Source: Thermodesulfobacteriota bacterium (GTDB taxonomy: Bacteria > Desulfobacterota > Desulfobacteria > Desulfobacterales > RPRI01). From it: 12,134 nucleotides of DNA. The notes under the pieces were generated by a model that was not told where the DNA came from, searched no databases, and saw only the letters and a list, made by a program, of their open reading frames with translations. Within the stretch, counting starts at the first letter, position 1. Every line of letters begins with the position of its first letter. The stretch covers positions 1-12,134 of the forward strand of contig JAUPLM010000275.1 of assembly GCA_030836965.1 (NCBI GenBank). The letters are read 5' to 3'. A program made the translations under genes and the position numbers. Below, in pieces: positions 1 to 6,366 of this stretch.

Positions 1-727
1 AATCATTAAGAATAGAGATCAGGCCATAGCCGCCATGGTAAAGTGAGGATGCGACGAGAAGTACATCTACCAGTTTGATCCACAGGTTTTGCATTCTCAT
101 CGTCACCTCGCCCGCATCCTTAGCGACCTGTGGGTTCAGGTGCATGAAGAGGAAATGGGCGGGAATCATGATCAGCAGAAAAGCGCCGGTAATCCGCTGG
201 AGTTTCCAGCTCCAAACGTGATGCGTGTCCCAGATGCGGGCGTATAGCCCATACGACGTTGTCAATGCGGCCGATACGGCTATAAACCAAAAGAATACCG
301 GAGATACGTTCTGATTTCCGGTCAGCATCAGCACGGCCAATATTCCGGCGTATAGTATGGTCAGGCCGGTCACCCATTTCAGAAGCACGTCATCTTTCCG
401 GATTCTGAAGCTCTCGTACAGGATCAGCCGCCCGCCGTTCAAAGCATGAAAAATAACCGGTATGGCCAGAAGCCATTCGAGGAAACCCAACACCGGCAGA
501 TGGTATATCTTCATTTTATCCGCATACGCACCGGGTGTTGAAAGATAGGAGAGGGTGAAAATATGAAACCCTATAAAAAATACCAGCAATAAGCCGGATA
601 GCCGGTGCGCCCAGCTGATTACGAACGGCACTCCCATGCTCCGGGTGTACCGGGCGAGCGGAGGTACCATTTCCAGCAATTTAGTCATACTCTTATCGAT
701 GCCATTCCCGGAATTATGAATGATCAT
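1..727 (-). CDS. Fused SdhC-SdhD-like cytochrome b membrane anchor of a succinate dehydrogenase/fumarate reductase-type complex (3' end outside window)
   Basis: The reading frame is open to the left edge (242 codons visible, no stop), so the gene is partial. It is a membrane protein with about six hydrophobic helices near residues 34-56, 77-98, 118-136, 143-165, 180-196 and 216-240. The first half carries SdhC hallmarks: WAHRLSG at 39-45 and FHALNGGR at 93-100. The second half repeats an SdhD-like pattern: QRITG at 177-181, then H191 and H196, and a last helix with YHGGYG at 230-235. His55, 94, 191/196 and 231 could ligate one or two b hemes (inference). The family anchors the flavoprotein and iron-sulfur subunits and passes electrons to or from quinone. 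The start at 727 is supported by AGGAAAGAGG upstream, and its ATG shares one base with the regulator stop (TAATG), implying translational coupling. The flavoprotein and Fe-S subunit genes are not visible; they may follow to the left. Confidence 0.75.
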   Translation of the reverse strand, partial: MIIHNSGNGIDKSMTKLLEMVPPLARYTRSMGVPFVISWAHRLSGLLLVFFIGFHIFTLSYLSTPGAYADKMKIYHLPVLGFLEWLLAIPVIFHALNGGRLILYESFRIRKDDVLLKWVTGLTILYAGILAVLMLTGNQNVSPVFFWFIAVSAALTTSYGLYARIWDTHHVWSWKLQRITGAFLLIMIPAHFLFMHLNPQVAKDAGEVTMRMQNLWIKLVDVLLVASSLYHGGYGLISILND

Positions 728-1452
728 TAGACGCCTCTTTCCTGTTTTGAGGGTGACTTGATTTTCTTTTGCTTGTTCAGGTAGCCTATGAATTTGTTGA
801 CGGCTACGTCAATGTGAGTCCTTACGGCCGCTTCAAGTTTGTCCGGATCAGTATTCTTATTTCTGAAGAGCGCCATGATTCTTTCATGCGTCCTGTATGA
901 ATTGCTGAAGTCCTCCCGGTAGTATTGGTAGGAAAGCCGATACCACATGATTTGCATCCGCAGATTTTGCAGAAGATTTATCAGCAACTGGTTTCCGCAC
1001 GAATTGATGAAAATCTCATGAAAGAGAATGTGCTGCTTCCAGTAATTTTTTGTATCTTCGTTTTCGGCGGCAATTTTCATCCGGGCCAGCGCCCGTTCCA
1101 TTAATTCGAGGTCACTTGCGCGTATCTTCGAATAGGCCTGTTTGGCGGCCAGCCCTTCGAGCACCGAGCGGACCGGGAAATGTTCTTCAATATCCCGGGG
1201 CGAAATGCGTTTGACAAAAGCTCCTTTACGGGGGATGACCTCAACCAGTCCCCTCTTCTCGAGAACCCGGAAGGACTCCCTGATCGGCGTCCGGCTGATG
1301 TTGAACTGTTTCTGCAGATCAAGTTCGGTCAATTGGTCACCTTCCTTGAAGATTCCTTCAAGGATGGCCTCGGTCATTGCTTCGGACAGCTTTTCCACCA
1401 ACCCGGCCGGTCTGAAATCAATGAATTTAAGTTTGGAGGTTGATTTTTGCAT
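727..1452 (-). CDS. GntR-family transcriptional regulator, FCD (FadR/VanR) type
   Basis: A 241-aa DNA-binding regulator. The N-terminal winged helix covers about residues 17-80, with the recognition region NISRTPIRESFRVLEKRGLV followed by the wing (IPRKGAF). The C-terminal all-helical FCD domain carries likely metal-ligand histidines (KQHILFHEIF, the His in RTHERI and the His in RTHIDVAV). Such domains bind carboxylic acids that act as inducers. A longer frame reaches a start at 1536, but it overlaps the ferredoxin by 80 bases. The ATG at 1452 has GAGG nine bases upstream, sits 4 nt past the ferredoxin stop, and gives the normal family length. The gene lies inside the operon it probably controls; the candidate operator is the palindrome at 6450-6465. 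The ligand is inferred to be a pathway di- or tricarboxylate. Confidence 0.92.
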   Translation of the reverse strand: MQKSTSKLKFIDFRPAGLVEKLSEAMTEAILEGIFKEGDQLTELDLQKQFNISRTPIRESFRVLEKRGLVEVIPRKGAFVKRISPRDIEEHFPVRSVLEGLAAKQAYSKIRASDLELMERALARMKIAAENEDTKNYWKQHILFHEIFINSCGNQLLINLLQNLRMQIMWYRLSYQYYREDFSNSYRTHERIMALFRNKNTDPDKLEAAVRTHIDVAVNKFIGYLNKQKKIKSPSKQERGV

Positions 1453-1456
1453 TGCC

Positions 1457-1684
1457 TCAGGCCTCGTACAGTTTCCGGATGGTAATTGCCTCCGGTTTAC
1501 AGGTTTGAATGCAAAGCTCGCAAAGGATGCATTCATCCAGATTTTTTTCCACCACCGCCGGCGCGTCGCCGTTCTTCTGAAAAATGCTGACGGGGCAGAC
1601 CCGTACGCATCCCCCGCAGCGGGCGATGCCGACGCAAGTTGTCATGTTCACATCCACTCGGATGAACTCGCTTGCAGAACTCAT
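1457..1684 (-). CDS. 2[4Fe-4S] ferredoxin, 75 aa
   Basis: A small iron-sulfur electron carrier. The second cluster motif is textbook (Cys52, 55, 58, 62: C-x2-C-x2-C-x3-C). The first is looser, with Cys17, 23, 26 and 30, so three extra residues separate its first two cysteines (C-x5-C-x2-C-x3-CP). Each motif donates its last Cys to the opposite cluster in this fold. The start at 1684 has AAGGA 11 nt upstream, and the stop lies 4 nt before the regulator start. Its place between an acyl-CoA lyase and an SdhC-like anchor suggests that it moves electrons for the pathway, for example from pyruvate oxidation or to the membrane complex. That role is inference; it could also be a loose polyferredoxin-like subunit. 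The 208-bp element at 1708-1915 lies just upstream and separates it from the lyase gene. Confidence 0.9.
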   Translation of the reverse strand: MSSASEFIRVDVNMTTCVGIARCGGCVRVCPVSIFQKNGDAPAVVEKNLDECILCELCIQTCKPEAITIRKLYEA

Positions 1685-1701
1685 GGCATATATATTCCTT
1701 T

Positions 1702-1707
1702 CATTTT
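1702..1707. repeat. Target-site duplication, left copy (CATTTT; 8 bp if TCATTTTA 1701-1708 is counted)
   Basis: Direct repeat flanking element A, identical to 1916-1921. Extended by the base shared with the inverted-repeat end, it reads TCATTTTA on both sides. Copies B and C show no such flanking repeat, which makes A the most recent insertion of the three. Confidence 0.7.
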
Positions 1708-1915
1708 ACGGCTTCGTAAAAAGTCATTCTGTCCGCATCAGGCTGATTCCTTTGCCGTCTGAATTTGACTACCAACGAACTCGTTAATTTTTATTAACCA
1801 GTTGGAAGTCATATGCGAACGGATTTGAGGTGTAGTGAACATATTAAGACTTCAAACGCGTTCGTTTAAAACAGGTTGCCGCAAAGCGGCATAAAACAGC
1901 TTTTTACGAAGCCGT
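1708..1915. mobile_element. Non-coding inverted-repeat (MITE-like) element, copy A, 208 bp
   Basis: The ends are a perfect 16-bp inverted repeat, ACGGCTTCGTAAAAAG at 1708-1723 and its complement at 1900-1915. The same ends border copies B (11333-11485) and C (11905-12057). No transposase frame is present, so it would need one supplied in trans. It is flanked by the direct repeat TCATTTTA (1701-1708 and 1915-1922; the outermost base can be assigned to either the repeat or the element), as expected from a target duplication. Next to the left end are a block ATTCTG and the block CTTTGCCGTCTGAATTTGAC (1750-1769), which match subterminal sequence of copy B read on the other strand. The rest of the core is unrelated to B and C and is full of stem-loops. 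It splits the lyase-ferredoxin junction of the operon. Confidence 0.8.
1766..1891. other. Hairpin-rich core of element A (three stem-loops)
   Basis: Stem-loop 1 pairs TGACTACCAAC (1766-1776) with GTTGGAAGTCA (1801-1811), 10 of 11 positions, and encloses a second perfect hairpin GTTAAT-TTTT-ATTAAC (1783-1798). Stem-loop 2 pairs CGAACGGATTTGA (1816-1828) with TCAAACGCGTTCG (1852-1864), 11 of 13 positions. Stem-loop 3 is TGCCGC-AAA-GCGGCA (1877-1891), perfect. None is followed by a T tract on either strand, so they do not look like simple terminators. They could be a structured RNA or a transposition substrate. I see no coding sequence here. Confidence 0.6.
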
Positions 1916-2808
1916 CATTTTACCCGTCCGACTGATTCTGATAGCCGGATGATCCGGCGTGAACGCTCCACCACGGGATAATCGATAAACTTCCCGTCCA
2001 ATTGCAACGCACCGATGCCTTCAGCTTCGCTTTTTTCAAAGGCCTCCACCACACGGCTTGCATATGAAATCTCCTCCGGGGTCGGTGAAAAAATTTCATT
2101 GCAGGGCGCAATCTGGCTGGGATGAATGCAAAGCTTTCCCTGGAAACCGAGCGCCTTGGCCCGACCGGCATCAGTCCTGAGGGCATCCAGATCCTTCAGG
2201 TCGATCATAAAAGGGGTATCGACAGGCGGCTCTTTTCCGGCGGCCCGGCACGCCACGGCTATCCGTGAACGGGGATAGTTCAACTCCGCCCCGTCACGGG
2301 TTATGTTGATTCCCATATCCAGGCTGTAATCGGCGGCGCCAAAAGCGGCCATAAATTCTCGGGCAGGTGTAATCGCTTCGGAAAAAATCCGGAAAACATT
2401 CTGAACCCCCCGTGCCGACTCGATCAGCGCTATCACGCTAAACGACCCCGGAGGAATGCCGCGGTCCTTCTCACATGTCAAAAGTCGTTCGTGTATTTCA
2501 CGGATATGATCGCCTGATTCCACTTTGGGGAGCATAATTCCTGTAAGCGATGCGGCCGGAACAAATTCAAGATCCTTCCGGTTGTGACCGCTGCCTATCG
2601 CATTGACACGCACGATCAGTTTTCCCCGGACATTTTCCAAAACTTTTTTCCGGGCTATTTCCCGTGCCTCGCTTTTAAGCGCATGGGCCACGGCGTCTTC
2701 AAGGTCGATGATGACCGCATCGGCGCCTGCGCTCAACGCCTTATCGATACGGTCAGGGCGTGTGGCAGGCACAAAAAGCGCTGTTCGTAACATACCGATC
2801 GTTTTCAT
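1915..2808 (-). CDS. CitE/HpcH-HpaI-family acyl-CoA lyase (malyl-CoA or citramalyl-CoA lyase-like)
   Basis: A 297-aa TIM-barrel enzyme of the citrate lyase beta/malyl-CoA lyase family. It should catalyse Mg-dependent retro-Claisen cleavage of a 3-hydroxyacyl-CoA to acetyl-CoA plus a 2-oxoacid. Visible family motifs are RTALFVPATRPDR (8-20), IDLEDAV (34-40), RVN (67-69), PKVE (94-97), ALIESARGV (127-135, with the metal-ligand Glu130), FGAADYSLDMG (156-166, acidic ligand Asp160), YPRSRI (178-183) and CIHPSQI (227-233). It starts 9 nt after the SucD-like stop with AAGGA inside the overlap region. With the adjacent SucCD-like ligase it forms an activation-and-cleavage pair like malate-CoA ligase/malyl-CoA lyase. 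The exact substrate (malyl-CoA, citramalyl-CoA or a methylmalyl-CoA) cannot be told from sequence. The stop codon lies at the border of element A but would read the same without it. Confidence 0.85.
   Translation of the reverse strand: MKTIGMLRTALFVPATRPDRIDKALSAGADAVIIDLEDAVAHALKSEAREIARKKVLENVRGKLIVRVNAIGSGHNRKDLEFVPAASLTGIMLPKVESGDHIREIHERLLTCEKDRGIPPGSFSVIALIESARGVQNVFRIFSEAITPAREFMAAFGAADYSLDMGINITRDGAELNYPRSRIAVACRAAGKEPPVDTPFMIDLKDLDALRTDAGRAKALGFQGKLCIHPSQIAPCNEIFSPTPEEISYASRVVEAFEKSEAEGIGALQLDGKFIDYPVVERSRRIIRLSESVGRVK
1916..1921. repeat. Target-site duplication, right copy (CATTTT)
   Basis: Second copy of the direct repeat flanking element A. Together with base 1915 it contains the TGA stop of the lyase gene (plus-strand TCA at 1915-1917). 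Because the duplication carries the stop, the insertion left the lyase reading frame intact. Confidence 0.7.
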
Positions 2809-2817
2809 GAATTATCC

Positions 2818-3711
2818 TTATAAATATCTTTTGGCAATATCGGCGATGTCTGAAAAAGATTCGGCCACATGGATTCCGGCTTTTCGGAACATCTCGATTT
2901 TGCTCCTGGTGCTTCCACGGTTCCCCTCGACAATCGTCGCGGCATGCCCGAAACGGACTCCCGGCATGTTGTCTACAAACCGGCCTGCAATAAATCCTAT
3001 TATCGGAATAGAGAACTTCTGCGCCATTACAAGTTCCGAGAGTTTTTCTTCGACCACGCCTCCGGGTTCGCTGAAAAGGACGACTACTTTGGTTTCCGGG
3101 TCGCGATCGAAAAGCGGGATCAGGTCAAGAAAATTGGAGCCCACTACAGGATCTCCTCCGATCCCGATGCACGTGCTCTGTCCTATTCCGCGGGTGGTCA
3201 GGAGGTTGGCGATTTCAGTGGTCATGCCGCCGCTGCGTGAGGCAATCCCGACTGGTCCAGGCATGTAAGCTTTGCGCACATCGGCAGCCGGCCCGCCGGC
3301 CATCCCCAGCCTGACCTTTCCAGGGGATATAAGCCCCAGCGTGTTGGGTCCGATAACTCTCGCGTTTCTGGCTTTGGCTGCTTCCAGGAATTCAATGGTA
3401 TCTTTCCGCGGCACCCGTTCGGATACCACAACGGCCAGAGTAATGCCGTTTTCCAGTGATTCCAGCACAGCGCCTTTGACCAGGGCAGGCGGAACTGATA
3501 TTACCGCTGCCTCTGCCGGATGCTCCCGTAACGCCTGCCGGACAGTGTCGTAAACCGGAATGCCGTGAACACGCTGCCCTCCTTTACCCGGGGTAATGCC
3601 CGCGACGACCCTGGTTCCGTAATCAATCATGTCTTTGGTGAAGGATGTTGCTTCTCTTCCGGTTATGCCCTGCACAATAACCCTGGTATTTTCATCGGCT
3701 AAGATAGCCAC
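2818..3711 (-). CDS. SucD-like alpha subunit of a dicarboxylate-CoA ligase (succinyl-/malyl-CoA synthetase family)
   Basis: A 297-aa CoA-binding subunit of an ADP-forming acid-CoA ligase. The N-terminal Rossmann domain contains VQGITGREATSF (13-24) and GKGG (42-45). The ligase domain has GPNTLG (121-126), SRSGGMTTEI (158-167) and GIGGDPVVGS (183-192). The phosphorylated histidine of the family is present as His256 in RFGHAATI (253-260). The start is GTG at 3711, chosen because AGAGGAGG lies 7 nt upstream. It follows the beta subunit gene by 53 nt and precedes the lyase by 9 nt. The residue Glu215 in SEPGG matches the family GEIGG-type loop. The acid substrate is unknown: succinate, malate, citramalate or itaconate are all used by relatives. 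The lyase next door favours a hydroxy acid. Confidence 0.88.
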   Translation of the reverse strand: MAILADENTRVIVQGITGREATSFTKDMIDYGTRVVAGITPGKGGQRVHGIPVYDTVRQALREHPAEAAVISVPPALVKGAVLESLENGITLAVVVSERVPRKDTIEFLEAAKARNARVIGPNTLGLISPGKVRLGMAGGPAADVRKAYMPGPVGIASRSGGMTTEIANLLTTRGIGQSTCIGIGGDPVVGSNFLDLIPLFDRDPETKVVVLFSEPGGVVEEKLSELVMAQKFSIPIIGFIAGRFVDNMPGVRFGHAATIVEGNRGSTRSKIEMFRKAGIHVAESFSDIADIAKRYL

Positions 3712-3764
3712 GCGCTTACCTCCTCTTTATTGTCTATATACATTTTCCTGATGTACAATGACTA

Positions 3765-4946
3765 TCAATCTGAATTTTTTGTGGCGATCCTGGCGGCTTC
3801 ATCAATTGAAACCGTCCGCCCCTGGATGGGGATTCCGTATTTCGACAATATTTTGAATCCCTCCTCCTCCCATGCTCCGGGGATTCGGAATACCGCGACC
3901 GTCCGGGCCGGGTTTTTGCCGGACTCGAGGATGCCTTTGACGATGCCTCTGGCTACGAGATCAACCCGGGTGTTGCTGACCACATTCATGATGACGGCGA
4001 TTTTATTCACTCCGGGTTTGGAAAGAATCAGTTTCGTCAGTTCCTTGACTTTCAGCACGGATGGATTGCCGCCGATTTCACAATAATTGGCCGGACGCCC
4101 GCCGTGGGCGCGGATGGCATCAAAAGCAGTAAGTGAAGCTCCTCCGCCGCCGATGATAAGACCAAGGTTGCCGTCAAACTCAATCATACGGCCGGCTACC
4201 CCGCGGTGGTCCAAATCGTTGATTTCGGATGCCTTGCGTTCAAAATCCGACATGCGTTTCTCCCCTTCCACGCGACCGGTATCCTTTTCCATGGAAGCAA
4301 TGTCGGCATGCCGGAAAACCGCATCATCATCGATCTCCATGTGGCAATCCAGGGCAACGAGCTGTCCGTCATCCATCAATCCGAGCGGGTTGATTTCAAC
4401 TACTGTAGCATCATAGTCCAGAAAAACATCCGCCAGCTTCGACAGCAGGGGAGAAAGCCCGAGAAGAAGTTTTCCGGAAATTCCCGTTTCGGCGACTATC
4501 TCCCTGGCTCGGTGGAGAGGCAGTCGTGAGGCAACCGTGAAATGCTCTTTGCATACCAATTCGGGCTGCTTCTGCGCCAACTCCTCTATGTCAATACCCC
4601 CTGCCGGAGAAAAAATAGCCAGCGGTGCCTTTGCCACCGTATCGTATGTGACCCCCATGAAGAACTCCTGCTTTACGGCTTTTTTCTCTTCCATGTAGAC
4701 GGATTTGGGAATATATCCGCGCAGGTTGCTCTGCAGCAAATGGGAGATCTTCTGCCGCGCATCTTCGGTATCAGAGGCTTCAAGAATGCCTCCAGCTTTT
4801 CCGCGGCCGCCAATGGGGATTTGGGCTTTGAGCATGACCGGTTTATCGATCTTAAGGATTTCGCCAAGTGCCACCAACCTTCCGGCCGGCAAAGGAATCC
4901 GGTACTTTTCCAGTATTCGTTTAGATTCGTATTCCAGCAACCTCAT
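3765..4946 (-). CDS. SucC-like beta subunit (ATP-grasp) of a dicarboxylate-CoA ligase
   Basis: A 393-aa subunit that binds nucleotide and partners the SucD-like protein. ATP-grasp signs are LKAQIPIGGRGKAGG (39-53), EINPLG (184-189) and the acidic DCHMEIDDDAVFRH stretch (200-213). The C-terminal ligase domain has IIGGGGASLTAFD (264-276) and the Rossmann-like segment that follows. Two substrate-side loops differ from true succinyl-CoA synthetases. Where E. coli SucC has NIFGGIVRCDL this protein has NVVSNTRVDL (321-330), and where SucC has RLEGNN it has RIPGAW (354-359); the GGGAT loop reads GGNPS (292-296). The N-terminal helix before the first strand also looks shorter than usual. This suggests an acid other than succinate. 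The start ATG has AGGAG 6 nt upstream. The gene follows the MmgE/PrpD gene by 54 nt. Confidence 0.87.
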   Translation of the reverse strand: MRLLEYESKRILEKYRIPLPAGRLVALGEILKIDKPVMLKAQIPIGGRGKAGGILEASDTEDARQKISHLLQSNLRGYIPKSVYMEEKKAVKQEFFMGVTYDTVAKAPLAIFSPAGGIDIEELAQKQPELVCKEHFTVASRLPLHRAREIVAETGISGKLLLGLSPLLSKLADVFLDYDATVVEINPLGLMDDGQLVALDCHMEIDDDAVFRHADIASMEKDTGRVEGEKRMSDFERKASEINDLDHRGVAGRMIEFDGNLGLIIGGGGASLTAFDAIRAHGGRPANYCEIGGNPSVLKVKELTKLILSKPGVNKIAVIMNVVSNTRVDLVARGIVKGILESGKNPARTVAVFRIPGAWEEEGFKILSKYGIPIQGRTVSIDEAARIATKNSD

Positions 4947-5000
4947 TTAATTCTCCTGTATCTCTTTATTGTTTGGTCCCGCCGATAGTCCTCAGAGATT

Positions 5001-6353
5001 TCATCGGGTGAAAATGGTTGAAACATCCGGAATTTTATCCAATGAAAGCGCCCGTTCACAGAGAGTCTCCGCCCAGTCATCATCGATCAGCCCCCGGGTG
5101 AGCGATTTGAACTTCCCTACCACCTCGGATTCGCTAAGAGGGTTTTCGGGATCGCCTTTGGGGTAGGTGACGGATTCTATAAGGCGCTCACCTGAGCTCT
5201 TGACAATTTCAACCCGCGCCGGCCATTTCCGGGGATACATGGCGCTCAGTTCCGGATCCGATTGAATCCGGATCTTTTGCATCATCCGGGCTATATCGGG
5301 GTTCCGAACCCTTTCTATTGAAAAAGCAGTCAAATCGGCATGCCCGAACATCAGCGCAGAGGCGATGCAAAACGGCAGGTTGAATTTGGCCAGATAGGGA
5401 GTAGTCGGTTCGATATTACCCAGAAGATCCAGAGATCCCTGGTAGACCGAGACGTTTACGCTTTTCACCTCTTCAGGGGTGAGCGAAGACCCCCCGGTGG
5501 CCTGCAATACCGCATCAATAGCAGAGTGAGTATGTCCGCACGAAGCGTGGTATTTGATGGAATTGCGTTCGAAATAATACTCCTTTCCTAAATCAGCCAG
5601 ACATCTGGCGCTGTCAAAGTCACTGGAGGTGGCTTTGAAAAATCCCTTCTCTCCCTCCAGTATCCTGCTTGCGCCGGTAAATCCTTTCCGGGCTAAAAGC
5701 GCCGAAAGAAGTCCGTTCAGAGCGGCTTTTCCCGGGTGCAACTGTTTGCTCATGGCGTTGTTGGTTAAAAACTCCCACAGGCCGCCGGCCTGCGTACCCG
5801 CAGATCCGTACGCGGAAATGGTCTGCTCTTCATCCAGTTTGAGCAGCCTTGCTGCTCCTGCGGCAGCTCCGAATGTTCCGCATGTAGCCGTCGTATGCCA
5901 GAACCGGTAATGACTCGGGCCTGCGCCGATCGCGATGCGGATAGCCGCCTCGTAGCCTACGGCGATTGCAAGCAGTAAGTCGGTGCCGCTTGCATTTTCA
6001 CGCTCGGCCAATGCGAATATCGCGGAGATGATCGGGGCCGCAGGATGTAAAATAGATTCACGGTGCAAATCATCCATTTCCACCATGTGGGAGGAAGCGC
6101 CGTTTGCCAGCGCCGCCATAAGGCAGTTGCCGCGGGATTGACCGGCGATGATCGTCGACTCCGGAATGCCTCCCAGATCACGTATGACGTCTATAATGAT
6201 CTGAACCGGTTTTTCTTCTTTTCCGGCTATCGCCGATCCGAGCCAGTCCAAAAAGTAGATCTTTAACTTGCGAACCTGTGATTCCGACAGATCACTGTAT
6301 GTCAATCGCGACAGGAATGCGCCAAGCTTTCCTGAAAGTGTGGGTTCAGACAC
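5001..6353 (-). CDS. MmgE/PrpD-family protein (2-methylcitrate dehydratase / cis-aconitate decarboxylase superfamily)
   Basis: A 450-aa soluble protein of normal family length. Numbered from the chosen start, it shows DWLGSAIAG (36-44), the conserved LHPA (102-105), a HTTATCGTFGAAAGAA segment (153-168), KQLHPGKAA (203-211), IKYHASCGHTHSAIDA (266-281) and the C-terminal YPKGDPENPLS (397-407), all typical. Relatives include 2-methylcitrate dehydratase, cis-aconitate decarboxylase and an iminodisuccinate epimerase, so chemistry may be hydration/dehydration, decarboxylation or epimerisation. His103, His153, Lys203 and Lys267 appear to line up with the active-site residues reported for cis-aconitate decarboxylase (from memory). 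The frame extends to a TTG at 6398, but AGGAGG at 6361-6366 places the start at GTG 6353 (7-nt spacing) or GTG 6356 (4 nt). It is the first gene of the leftward operon; its product probably supplies or consumes the acid used by the ligase. Confidence 0.85.
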   Translation of the reverse strand: MSEPTLSGKLGAFLSRLTYSDLSESQVRKLKIYFLDWLGSAIAGKEEKPVQIIIDVIRDLGGIPESTIIAGQSRGNCLMAALANGASSHMVEMDDLHRESILHPAAPIISAIFALAERENASGTDLLLAIAVGYEAAIRIAIGAGPSHYRFWHTTATCGTFGAAAGAARLLKLDEEQTISAYGSAGTQAGGLWEFLTNNAMSKQLHPGKAALNGLLSALLARKGFTGASRILEGEKGFFKATSSDFDSARCLADLGKEYYFERNSIKYHASCGHTHSAIDAVLQATGGSSLTPEEVKSVNVSVYQGSLDLLGNIEPTTPYLAKFNLPFCIASALMFGHADLTAFSIERVRNPDIARMMQKIRIQSDPELSAMYPRKWPARVEIVKSSGERLIESVTYPKGDPENPLSESEVVGKFKSLTRGLIDDDWAETLCERALSLDKIPDVSTIFTR

Positions 6354-6360
6354 CACAAAA

Positions 6361-6366
6361 CCTCCT
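6361..6366 (-). promoter_or_regulatory. Consensus ribosome binding site AGGAGG that decides the MmgE/PrpD start
   Basis: The minus strand reads AGGAGGTTTTGTGGTG. The hexamer is a perfect Shine-Dalgarno match, and the second GTG (6353) has the better spacing. This rejects the longer frame that begins at the TTG at 6398. Confidence 0.75.

Noticed and set aside
120..377. 85-codon leftward frame near the left edge
   Set aside because: Out-of-frame shadow of the SdhCD-like gene, whose true frame is open to the window edge and shows clear family motifs.
1142..1762. 206-codon rightward frame across the regulator, ferredoxin and element A
   Set aside because: It is the antisense shadow of the regulator and ferredoxin genes and reads into the repeat element; the composition does not look like a protein family.
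1766..1811. Stem-loop in element A considered as an integron attC site
   Set aside because: The half-sites do not match the attC consensus (GTTRRRY / RYYYAAC), and no integrase or gene cassette array is nearby.
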